This document shows positions 6,544-12,693 of a stretch of 12,693 nucleotides of DNA, one piece after another. The notes below the pieces were generated by a model. That model saw only the letters and a list, made by a program, of their open reading frames with translations, made no database searches and was not told the origin of the DNA. The translations under genes and the position numbers were made by a program. The DNA comes from Alphaproteobacteria bacterium UBA6544 (GTDB lineage Bacteria > Pseudomonadota > Alphaproteobacteria > UBA8366): positions 1-12,693 of the forward strand of contig DJKK01000022.1 in the NCBI GenBank assembly GCA_002434595.1. Reading direction: 5' to 3'. How positions within the stretch are numbered: the first letter of the stretch is position 1; the number at the start of each line of letters is the position of its first letter.

Positions 6544-7836
6544 CTAAGCAGTCGCGTACAGTTCGGACAGCGACTCTTCGACCGCGTTCAGCGTATGTGC
6601 GATGTCGTCCTCGGTATGGGCGAGCGAAATATAGTACTTGTTGCCACCCTTGATAACGCCGCGGGCACAAATTCCTTGATTGAACTTCGCTTGGGCCGCG
6701 GCATCAACGCGGGTCAGCGTGCGATAATCGCGCACATTGTCTTCCGTGAAAAAGACGTCGAAGAGCGGCGGTTCGCCCACGACCTGCGCCTTGGTACCGG
6801 TTTTCTGCAGCAATTCCGTAATGCCCTCCATGAGCTTCCGGCCGGTAGCGTGTAGGCGATCATAAGCACCCGGTTCGCGCAGGACCCGAAGTGTTGCGCG
6901 GCCCGCGGCCGCCGCGACCGGGTTGCCTGACAGGGTGCCGATCTGCTGCAAGTACGAATCCTCGCTGACCTTCGATGCGTCGAAATGGGCCATGATCTCA
7001 TCCGACCCCCCGACACAGGCCAGCGGGTAACCACCACCGACTACCTTTCCGAGGCTGCACATGTCGGGAACGACACCGTAGTACTCCTGCGCGCCGCCAT
7101 AAGCGAAACGGAACCCCGTCACCACCTCGTCGAAAATCAATACTACGCCAGTCTCCTTGGTCACTTCGCGCAAAGTTTCAAGGAAACCTGGCGCTGGCGG
7201 GATAAGCCGTTGGAACGCTTCGACGATTACGGCCGCCAATTCGTCCTTGTGCTCGCGAATGAGCGCCACGGCGGCATCAGCATCGTTGAAAGGAGCGATC
7301 AGTACTTCTTGCTGGATATGTTGCGGTATACCAGCCGAATCCGGCACCGCCTGCGGGAAGTTACCGCCAGTCTTCGGCGCCATGCTCATCAGCGCATAAT
7401 CATTCATGCCATGGAAGCCACCCTCAAACTTGAGGATCTTGTCCTTCTTGCGGAAGGCCCGGGCCGCCCGCATTGCATAGAACGTGGCCTCGGAACCACT
7501 CGAGACGAACCGCACCTTTTCGGCACAGGCGACGGCATCGACGACATCCTTTGCGAGTAGAATTCCGTGCTCATTGTTGGAAAAGAACGTCGACCCCTTC
7601 GGCATCTGCTCCTCGACCGCGGCCAAGACATCCGGATGGCAGTGACCGATAAGCATCGGCCCGGAGCCGAGCAAATAGTCGACGTACTCGTTGCCACTGA
7701 CATCCCATACGCGACCGCCTTCACCACGTCGGATGACCGTCCCGGAACCTTCATTGCCAAAACTGCCCGCCGGCAGGACCTGCGCCGCCGTCTCGCGAAG
7801 TTTGCGTTCTTCCTCGCTCAAGGTTTGAGCCGCCAT
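6544..7836 (-). CDS. Class III (GSAM-like) PLP-dependent aminotransferase
   Basis: A 430-residue fold-type I PLP enzyme of the aminotransferase class III family, closest in character to glutamate-1-semialdehyde aminomutase and omega-transaminases. Seen: DYLLGSGPMLIGHCHP (53-68), PLP phosphate-binding SSGSEA (112-117), FHG (141-143), the ring-stacking and Asp motif LIFDEVVTGFRF (233-244) with Asp236, and the Schiff-base lysine Lys264 in CSLGKVVGGGYPL; TLSGNPVAAA (301-310) follows. The length matches the family. ATG 7836 is preceded by GGGAG at a good distance. No other haem-biosynthesis genes are nearby, and it pairs with an unusual SDR rather than hem genes, so a catabolic transaminase acting on an amino acid or amine is a better guess than HemL. 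It is divergent from the LLM monooxygenase gene across 138 bases, so the two may be controlled together. Confidence 0.94.
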   Translation of the reverse strand: MAAQTLSEEERKLRETAAQVLPAGSFGNEGSGTVIRRGEGGRVWDVSGNEYVDYLLGSGPMLIGHCHPDVLAAVEEQMPKGSTFFSNNEHGILLAKDVVDAVACAEKVRFVSSGSEATFYAMRAARAFRKKDKILKFEGGFHGMNDYALMSMAPKTGGNFPQAVPDSAGIPQHIQQEVLIAPFNDADAAVALIREHKDELAAVIVEAFQRLIPPAPGFLETLREVTKETGVVLIFDEVVTGFRFAYGGAQEYYGVVPDMCSLGKVVGGGYPLACVGGSDEIMAHFDASKVSEDSYLQQIGTLSGNPVAAAAGRATLRVLREPGAYDRLHATGRKLMEGITELLQKTGTKAQVVGEPPLFDVFFTEDNVRDYRTLTRVDAAAQAKFNQGICARGVIKGGNKYYISLAHTEDDIAHTLNAVEESLSELYATA

Positions 7837-7974
7837 GATCTTTCTCCCAAATTCCGTTATGAGAGAGTGTAATATCTAAATTCGAAAGGGCGAATGAAAA
7901 TTGCCGCTGGTCTTGCCGTCAACGTACAGGAAAAGATTTTACTCTCGAGGCAAATTCGACACAGGGATGATGCC
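7837..7974. promoter_or_regulatory. Divergent promoter region between the aminotransferase and LLM genes
   Basis: The 138-base gap must carry promoters for both flanking genes. It contains two copies of AAATTCGA (7878-7885 and 7952-7959) and a short inverted repeat ATTCG-AAAGGG-CGAAT (from about 7880), either of which could be a regulator site. No confident -35/-10 pair stands out on either strand. Confidence 0.3.
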
Positions 7975-9159
7975 ATGATTGACAAGTTCACCACCGTCTA
8001 TGCAGGCCACATCGACATGCCGGATCGCGGCAAGGAAGCAACTCCTGCCAACGAGCGGCGCTTCTCTGCCGAGGAATTGCGTGGCGTCTTCGGCAAACTG
8101 GAGCGCGTGACCCAGATAATGGACCGTCTTGGCTGGCATTCGATTTGGATGGCGGAGCACCATTTTCAACACGAGGGTTACGAAGTCATTCCGAACAGCC
8201 TGATGGCGGCAGTACACCTCTGCCACATCACCGAGGAGATCAAAATCGGCTGCGGATTCAACATTTCGCCGATGTGGCACCCCCTTCGCCTCGCGGAAGA
8301 TTACGCCCAAGCTGACATAATGACCAAGGGCCGAACGATCTTCGGCGTGGGGCGCGGCTATCACACGCGCGAGGTCGAGACCTTCGGCGCTCCGCTGCGC
8401 GACCAGACCGCCAACCGTGAACTGTTCGAAGAACAGGTCGAGGTGCTGTTCAAGGCCTTCCATCAGGAGTCGTTCTCGCACAAGGGCAAGTACTACAACC
8501 TGCCAGCGAACGTGCCCTATCGCGGTTACGATCTGGAAGAAATCACAGTCGTGCCGCGCCCCGTGAACTTGCCGGTCGAATGCTGGCAGCCGGTCGTGAG
8601 TGCAAGGCCGCGCGGCCTCGACTTTATGCACAAATACGGGATGAAAGGCTTTATTGGTGGTGGCGCCGCGACCCTCGACGAGGGACCGATCCGCGCCTAT
8701 CAGGAAGCGGGCGTCCGCGCGGGCAAGGAATTGGAACTCGGCGAAGGTATCAATATTGGCCTTCACATACTGCTGGGCGAAACTAAGGAAGAAGCTATCA
8801 AGAACATCACACCGCTATTCGAAGAGCATGCCAAGTTGTTTGGCCCTCTGGGCTTCCTGCCGGGCCTTTCGGACAAACAGCTGGCTGCCATAGCGCAACG
8901 TGGTGACTGGTATAGCCAGGGTGTGCCAAAAGTTGAAAATTATATGAAGATGGGCGCATGGTTCGCAGGAACTTCTGAGGAACTGACCGAGTTGATCAAA
9001 GGTTTCGAAGAAATGTTCCCCGGCCTCGAGTACATCAACCTCTCCATGCCGATGTGTACGCCGGAATCCATGATGATCGAGCAATACACCAAGATCGCCG
9101 AGGAAGTGATGCCCCATTTCAGCGGGGGCGAACACGTCAAGAAGGCCGCGGCGGAGTAA
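7975..9159 (+). CDS. LLM class flavin-dependent oxidoreductase (luciferase-like monooxygenase)
   Basis: A 394-residue TIM-barrel flavoenzyme of the bacterial luciferase-like family, which uses reduced FMN or F420 to hydroxylate or cleave small organic molecules. Landmarks: the N-terminal strand FTTVYAGHID (5-14), WHSIWMAEHHF (54-64), IGCGFNISPMWHPLRLAEDY (91-110), GRTIFGVGRGYHTREVETFG (119-138) with the GxGRG phosphate-binding turn, then GKYYNLP and the VVPRPVN strand near 190-199. The length is within the family range. ATG 7975 has AGGGA at 7963-7967, seven bases upstream; an in-frame start at 7894 lacks a site and would add a poorly fitting 27-residue leader. It needs a flavin reductase if FMN-dependent, and none is in the window. 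It is divergent from the aminotransferase, and 226 bases precede the next operon. Substrate unknown. Confidence 0.93.
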   Translation: MIDKFTTVYAGHIDMPDRGKEATPANERRFSAEELRGVFGKLERVTQIMDRLGWHSIWMAEHHFQHEGYEVIPNSLMAAVHLCHITEEIKIGCGFNISPMWHPLRLAEDYAQADIMTKGRTIFGVGRGYHTREVETFGAPLRDQTANRELFEEQVEVLFKAFHQESFSHKGKYYNLPANVPYRGYDLEEITVVPRPVNLPVECWQPVVSARPRGLDFMHKYGMKGFIGGGAATLDEGPIRAYQEAGVRAGKELELGEGINIGLHILLGETKEEAIKNITPLFEEHAKLFGPLGFLPGLSDKQLAAIAQRGDWYSQGVPKVENYMKMGAWFAGTSEELTELIKGFEEMFPGLEYINLSMPMCTPESMMIEQYTKIAEEVMPHFSGGEHVKKAAAE

Positions 9160-9169
9160 AGAATCAACA

Positions 9170-9207
9170 ACGCCATACCTGCAAAGGCGGGAATTCCGGC
9201 ATGCCGG
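9170..9207. repeat. REP-like extragenic element with adjoining palindrome
   Basis: GCCATACCTGCAAAGGCGGG resembles the common proteobacterial extragenic repeat of the 'CCCGCGAAAGCGGG' type. CCTGC (9178-9182) pairs with GCGGG (9187-9191) around AAAG, with one wobble pair. Directly after it CCGGCATGCCGG (9196-9207) is a perfect 12-base palindrome. Only one copy is present here, so its repeat status rests on resemblance. Confidence 0.35.
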
Positions 9208-9211
9208 CGCG

Positions 9212-9340
9212 AGCGACAAGCCCTTCAAGCCGAACTATCCCTATGACGGCCCCGTTATCGGTCGGCCCGACATTGCGCTTTCCGAACAGGACGCACCGCC
9301 GCATGATGGCGAGGAACCTATTCGCAATTTCAAAAACTGA
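9212..9340 (+). pseudogene. Coding-like tail of a lost gene (42 residues to a stop)
   Basis: In frame with the stop at 9338-9340 the sequence reads SDKPFKPNYPYDGPVIGRPD, then IALSEQDAPPHDGEEPIRNFKN. Codon third positions are mostly G/C as in the real genes nearby, and the composition is typical of a proline-rich C-terminal tail. The frame stays open upstream through the REP-like element and into the 3' end of the LLM gene, but I find no ATG, GTG or TTG with a ribosome-binding site, so it is not an ordinary gene. It could be the 3' remnant of a gene whose front was lost, or a +1-shifted tail of the LLM gene. I do not recognise the family. Confidence 0.35.
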
Positions 9341-9385
9341 CAAAAACACGCAACGCCTGCCGCACATCAATTACGGAAACAACGA

Positions 9386-11017
9386 ATGAACGACCAGATA
9401 AGAGGCGCCGATATCGTCGCCCGCACCCTCGACCGCGCCGGAATGCATCAGATATTTACGCTTTCCGGTAATCACATAATGGAGATTTTTGACGCCACGA
9501 TCGGTACGGACATCAACCTGACCCACGTTCGGCAGGAAGGTGCGGCAGTTCTGATGGCCGGCGCCTGGGGTCAACTCACGAGCAACGTCGGGATTGCAAT
9601 TGTGACGGGCGGGCCAGGCCATACAAACGCGGTGGCGGCACTTTGTACGCCGCAGGCCTCGGAAATGCCAATGGTGCTATTATCTGGCCATGCGCCAACG
9701 TCGGAGCTCGGTCGTGGTAGCTTCCAGGAACTGCCACAGGCGGAAATGGCGGCAACAGTAACCAAGGCTGCCTGGATGGCCGAATCCGCCCATACCGTCG
9801 GGCACGAGCTTGCCCTCGCCATCCGGATCGCGGCCTCCGGACGGCCGGGGCCGGTGCATCTCAGCTTACCCTCGGACGTGTTGGAAGAAATTATTGACGA
9901 TACGCCGGATATCTGGCCGGAAGCGGCAGATTTCTTGCCTAATACGCGACCGCTTTCCGACGTCGCCGCGGATGCGGCGATCGCCGCTATGGAGGCGGCC
10001 GAGCAACCGATAATTCTCGTGGGGCCCCACCTCTGCACCGCGCCGGGCCGGGCGGCGCAACGAGCGCTGGAGGCCAAGCTAGGTGTCCCAGTTGTCGGAA
10101 TGGAAAGCCCGCGCGGACTGAACGATCCCTGTCTTGGCGCCTTTGCAGAGGAATTGCAGAAGGCGGACCTTCTGGTCCTGCTCGGCAAGCCCTTAGATTT
10201 CACCCTGAAATTTGGGGACACACCGGCAATCGATGCTGACTGTCAATTCGTCGTCATCGATCCGGATATCGAACTGATAGAGCGGGCCACCCTCTCCAAG
10301 GGCGCCAGGCTGATCCACAACGCCATCGCAGATTCCATGCCGGCGGCCAAGACCCTCACGGAGCGTGGCCGTTCCGTTGGGAACCCAGACTGGTGCACGG
10401 CCGTATATGCCGCGATAGATCACCGTCCCGACGCCTGGAAGAATATCACGGGTGAGGAAGGCGCGCTTCACGCACTCGATTTCTGTCGCGGCGTCCAAAG
10501 CTTCCTCTCTTCGCATCCAAGCCACGTCCTCATAATGGACGGCGGCGAGATCGGGCAATGGTCGCAAGCCAATCTCGACAACGAACGCCGTATCACGAAC
10601 GGCGTTGCTGGATCGATCGGTGCGGCGACACCCTTTGCGTTGGCCGCCCGCGTCGCCGAGCAGAACGACCCGGTACTGACCATCATGGGTGATGGTACTT
10701 TCGGTTTCCACATGGCCGAGTTCGATACCGCCGTGCGCAACGATATTCCGTTCGTCGCGGTTGTTGGCAATGATGCCTGCTGGAATGCGGAGCATCAGAT
10801 CCAAATTCGCGATTATGGCGAGAACCGCGCGCATGGCTGCGAGCTGCTGCCGGCCCGTTACGACAAGGTGGTCGAAGCGATGGGTGGGCACGGCGAACTC
10901 GTCACTCGTGCGGAGGATGTCGCCGAGGCCATCGAGCGCGCCTATGCCAGCGGCAAACCGGCTTGCGTCAATGTCATGATCCAGAGCGTTGCGGCGCCCA
11001 TAGTGCGCCGCAGCTGA
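9386..11017 (+). CDS. Thiamine diphosphate-dependent enzyme, acetolactate synthase-like
   Basis: A 543-residue ThDP enzyme with the three-domain layout of acetolactate synthase, benzoylformate decarboxylase and relatives, which make or break C-C bonds next to a carbonyl. The N-terminal Pyr domain has the cofactor-activating Glu51 (HVRQEGAAVLMAG), GGPGHTNAVAAL (about 75-86), SFQE and GRPGPVHLSLPSDV. A central domain spans about 185-320. The PP domain has MGDGTFGFHMAEFDTAV with GDG at 435-437 and Asn462 27 residues later (VVGNDACWN), the Mg-ThDP binding motif. Length is normal. ATG 9386 has only a weak GGAAAC upstream. It leads a four-gene run: the next gene starts 13 bases after its stop. With no small regulatory subunit or ilvC nearby, branched-chain amino-acid synthesis is unlikely; decarboxylation or cleavage of a 2-keto acid or acyl-CoA is the better guess. 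Confidence 0.94.
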   Translation: MNDQIRGADIVARTLDRAGMHQIFTLSGNHIMEIFDATIGTDINLTHVRQEGAAVLMAGAWGQLTSNVGIAIVTGGPGHTNAVAALCTPQASEMPMVLLSGHAPTSELGRGSFQELPQAEMAATVTKAAWMAESAHTVGHELALAIRIAASGRPGPVHLSLPSDVLEEIIDDTPDIWPEAADFLPNTRPLSDVAADAAIAAMEAAEQPIILVGPHLCTAPGRAAQRALEAKLGVPVVGMESPRGLNDPCLGAFAEELQKADLLVLLGKPLDFTLKFGDTPAIDADCQFVVIDPDIELIERATLSKGARLIHNAIADSMPAAKTLTERGRSVGNPDWCTAVYAAIDHRPDAWKNITGEEGALHALDFCRGVQSFLSSHPSHVLIMDGGEIGQWSQANLDNERRITNGVAGSIGAATPFALAARVAEQNDPVLTIMGDGTFGFHMAEFDTAVRNDIPFVAVVGNDACWNAEHQIQIRDYGENRAHGCELLPARYDKVVEAMGGHGELVTRAEDVAEAIERAYASGKPACVNVMIQSVAAPIVRRS

Positions 11018-11030
11018 GCGAGAGACGTAA

Positions 11031-11678
11031 ATGCCAAGAATAGCACTTATCCACGCCACTGTAGTGTCGATGGATTCGACAGAGACGGCGTTCTCTCACC
11101 TCTGGCCCGAAGCCGAGACGTTCCATCTGCTGGACAGCAGCCTGTCGACCGACCGAGCAAATGCGGGCAAGCTAACGGACGATCTGTCAAAGCGTATAAT
11201 TGGCATGGCCGAGTACGCCGCTGAGCGCGGCGTAGATGGTGTACTCTATTGTTGCTCGGCCTTTGGCCCAGCAATCGAAGCCGCAGCAGACGCAAATTCG
11301 GTTCCCGTCCTTAAACCCAACGAAGCCATGTTCGAGAGCGCGCTCGATCTCGGCGGCAACCTCGTCATGCTCGTGACATTCAAGGATTCGATCGGCTCCA
11401 TGGAGCAGGAATTCGCGAAGATGAAGGCTGCCCGCGGCAGCGATGCGACGCTACGCAGTGTTCTGGTCGAAGGAGCTCGCGATGCCATCGACCGCGGCGA
11501 TGCCGAGACGCACAACCGCCTGATTGCAGAGGCGGCACAGAAGGTTAGTGACTGCAGCGCTGTGCTGTTGGCGCATTTCTCGATGGATCGCGCCCGCGCC
11601 GCTGTTGCAGATGCCATCGACGTGCCGGTGCTCTCGCCGCCCTCGGAGTCTGTGACCCATCTGTCGAAGACCCTCTGA
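11031..11678 (+). CDS. Asp/Glu racemase-superfamily protein with a single catalytic cysteine
   Basis: A 215-residue two-domain protein of the superfamily that includes aspartate/glutamate and hydantoin racemases, maleate isomerase and arylmalonate decarboxylase. The first half ends in VDGVLYCCSAFGPAIEA (68-84), with Cys75 at the usual first catalytic position; PVLKPNEAMFE (92-102) follows. In the second half the strand that normally ends in GCT reads SAVLLAHFSM (176-185), so the second cysteine is His182. Two-base racemisation needs both cysteines, so a one-base reaction (decarboxylation, isomerisation or lyase-type) or another chemistry is more likely; arylmalonate decarboxylase also has one cysteine, but at the other position. 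GAGAG lies upstream of ATG 11031, 13 bases after the ThDP gene's stop, and the EthD-like gene starts 14 bases after this one. The substrate is unknown. Confidence 0.84.
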   Translation: MPRIALIHATVVSMDSTETAFSHLWPEAETFHLLDSSLSTDRANAGKLTDDLSKRIIGMAEYAAERGVDGVLYCCSAFGPAIEAAADANSVPVLKPNEAMFESALDLGGNLVMLVTFKDSIGSMEQEFAKMKAARGSDATLRSVLVEGARDAIDRGDAETHNRLIAEAAQKVSDCSAVLLAHFSMDRARAAVADAIDVPVLSPPSESVTHLSKTL

Positions 11679-11692
11679 AACGGAGCTTATCG

Positions 11693-12028
11693 ATGTCGAA
11701 GCATGTGGTTGTCGTCCTGAGCGAACCGGTTAAAGGGCGCGAATCTGAATTCGACGACTGGTACGAGAACACGCACATCCCAGAAGTCCTTGATACCACT
11801 GGATGGACGAGTGGCCAGCGGTTCAAACTCACGGCCGAGAAAGGGCAGAAATGTCCATTGCAGTACCTTGCGTTTTATGAGGCCGAAGCTGAGAGCGGCG
11901 ACGCCGTCGTCGCACGCCTCGATGAGACACGCAGCAAGCGGCAACAAAGCGACAGTTTCGACTGGAAACGCGCGGGGCTTTGGGTCTTCACGGAAACCGG
12001 CCCGAAACGCGATAGGCATGAAAACTGA
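11693..12028 (+). CDS. Small EthD-like dimeric alpha/beta-barrel protein
   Basis: A 111-residue protein with the look of the dimeric ferredoxin-like (alpha+beta barrel) superfamily: an N-terminal strand SKHVVVVLSEP (2-12), a helix with EFDDWYENTHIPEVLDTTGW (19-38), a strand, then LQYLAFYEAEA (56-66). The DWYxxxHxPEVL segment is typical of EthD/DUF4286-like proteins, in which the His and acidic residues line a small ligand pocket; some relatives are monooxygenase accessory proteins or isomerases. GGAG sits seven bases before ATG 11693. Its stop overlaps the start of the next gene (TGATG), so the two are probably translationally coupled. The charged C-terminus (KRDRHEN) is not membrane-bound. 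The exact role is unknown. Confidence 0.8.
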   Translation: MSKHVVVVLSEPVKGRESEFDDWYENTHIPEVLDTTGWTSGQRFKLTAEKGQKCPLQYLAFYEAEAESGDAVVARLDETRSKRQQSDSFDWKRAGLWVFTETGPKRDRHEN

Positions 12029-12693
12029 TGGCGCTCTCGGTTAACTGCGAAAAGCGGCCCGCGACGAGCAGCAACGGGATGGTGGCAACGAGCCACCCCC
12101 TCGCCTCCACCGCCGGAGCGGAAATGATCGCGGCGGGCGGCAACGCGATCGACGGCGCCGTCGCATCGCTGTTTGCGCTCACCGTGGTTGAACCGATGAT
12201 GGTCGGCATCTTAGGCGGCGGCCTTGCGCATATACGGCTTGCAGACGGAACACACCGGGTGATCGACGGGCTGGGCCGCGCACCGCAGGCGGCGAGGCCG
12301 GACGTGTACCGTCCGATCTCCGATACCATGCCCGATTACCTTGAGACGGAGGGACGCGAGAATGCGGTCGGCCCGAAAGCCATCGCAACCCCCGGCAGCC
12401 TGATGGCTTGGTGCGAGATACTGGACCGGTTCGGCAACCTGTCGCTCGCGGATGTCATGGAGCCGGCCATCCGTCACGCGAGCCGAGGCTTCACAGTAAC
12501 GCCGTATCTGTCCGAATGCATTGACGAGGCACTGCCCGACATCGTCCTCGATCCAGTCATTTCCGGCGTCTATCTTCAAGACGGCAGGCCGATTATGGCG
12601 GGCACGCGCCTGGCGATACCAGAATACGCCGAAACACTGCGCCTGATCGCCTCCGAGGGACCATCCGCAATGTATGGCGGGGGAGGCGGGAGG
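12028..12693 (+). CDS. Gamma-glutamyltransferase family protein, 3' end cut by window edge
   Basis: The first 222 codons of an Ntn-hydrolase of the gamma-glutamyltranspeptidase family (full length about 520-580), which cleaves itself at a Thr that lies beyond the window. Seen: MVATSHPLASTAGAEMIAAG (18-37), GGNAIDGAVASLFALTVVEP (37-56), GILGGGLAHIRL (60-71) and AIATPGSLMAW (118-128). Where E. coli Ggt has FREMAP with the gamma-glutamyl-binding arginine, this one reads GLGRAP (81-86): Leu82 replaces that Arg and an Arg appears two residues later, a pattern of YwrD-type relatives. There is no signal peptide, so the protein is probably cytoplasmic, unlike the periplasmic E. coli enzyme. The ATG shares its A with the preceding stop (TGATG). 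The last residues (MYGGGGGR) are unusually Gly-rich where the family usually has a YxGEIA-like sequence. It may hydrolyse a gamma-glutamyl or other acyl amide. Confidence 0.91.
   Translation, partial: MALSVNCEKRPATSSNGMVATSHPLASTAGAEMIAAGGNAIDGAVASLFALTVVEPMMVGILGGGLAHIRLADGTHRVIDGLGRAPQAARPDVYRPISDTMPDYLETEGRENAVGPKAIATPGSLMAWCEILDRFGNLSLADVMEPAIRHASRGFTVTPYLSECIDEALPDIVLDPVISGVYLQDGRPIMAGTRLAIPEYAETLRLIASEGPSAMYGGGGGR

Noticed and set aside
6544..7836. Calling the class III aminotransferase hemL
   Set aside because: The fold and motifs fit GSAM, but many class III transaminases share them and there is no haem gene nearby.
7939..8766. 275-codon minus-strand ORF over the LLM gene
   Set aside because: A shadow of the plus-strand LLM gene, whose motifs and ribosome-binding site are convincing.
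9054..9389. Plus-strand ORF spanning the LLM 3' end and the gap before the ThDP gene
   Set aside because: Its translation is Arg/Thr/Pro-rich with poor codon bias; the neighbouring frame ending at 9340 has far better coding character.
9386..11017. Calling the ThDP enzyme ilvB/ilvG
   Set aside because: No regulatory subunit, ilvC or ilvD is adjacent, and the operon partners do not fit branched-chain amino-acid synthesis.
10193..11059. 288-codon minus-strand ORF over the ThDP gene
   Set aside because: It overlaps the ThDP-binding domain of the plus-strand gene and shows no motif of its own.

Overview
The window looks like a chromosomal catabolic or accessory-metabolism stretch of a moderately GC-rich proteobacterium, most likely an alphaproteobacterium. 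That placement is an inference from protein character (a VCxxxGTIPSKTLREA-type SthA, an MmgE/PrpD protein, LLM flavoenzymes, several SDRs) and from Shine-Dalgarno usage; no rRNA, tRNA or other taxonomic marker is present. I see no phage genes, transposase, CRISPR array, transcription factor or transporter.

Layout from left to right. Positions 1-1096 (minus) hold the 5' three quarters of a soluble pyridine nucleotide transhydrogenase gene (sthA). Divergent from it at 1297-2736 is an MmgE/PrpD-family decarboxylase/dehydratase. A small unrecognised protein with one C-terminal membrane segment follows on the minus strand (2917-3309), behind a very AT-rich upstream region. An SDR (3533-4303, minus) is divergent from a nitronate monooxygenase-like flavoprotein (4438-5421, plus). 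After a 266-base convergent gap with a palindrome and a possible 26-codon ORF comes a two-gene minus-strand unit: a class III aminotransferase (6544-7836) followed by an SDR whose catalytic tetrad is lost (5688-6479). Divergent from the aminotransferase is a luciferase-like (LLM) flavin monooxygenase (7975-9159). The next gap carries a REP-like element and what reads as the C-terminal tail of a lost gene.

The right end (9386 to the edge) is a compact plus-strand operon: an acetolactate-synthase-like ThDP enzyme, an Asp/Glu-racemase-fold protein with only one of the two usual cysteines, a small EthD-like ferredoxin-fold protein and a gamma-glutamyltransferase-family protein cut by the window edge.

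How they may work together (inference): three divergent gene pairs and one operon, nearly all encoding redox, PLP, ThDP or C-C/C-N cleaving enzymes, suggest a degradative or modifying pathway for an organic acid or amine. Possible steps are removal of an acyl or gamma-glutamyl group (GGT-like), transamination (class III aminotransferase), flavin-dependent oxygenation (LLM, NMO), ThDP-dependent cleavage or decarboxylation, and SDR redox steps, with SthA balancing NADH/NADPH. The substrate cannot be read from the sequence. The most unusual items are the tetrad-less SDR, the one-cysteine racemase-fold protein and the GGT homologue lacking the usual substrate-binding arginine, the last two in the same operon.
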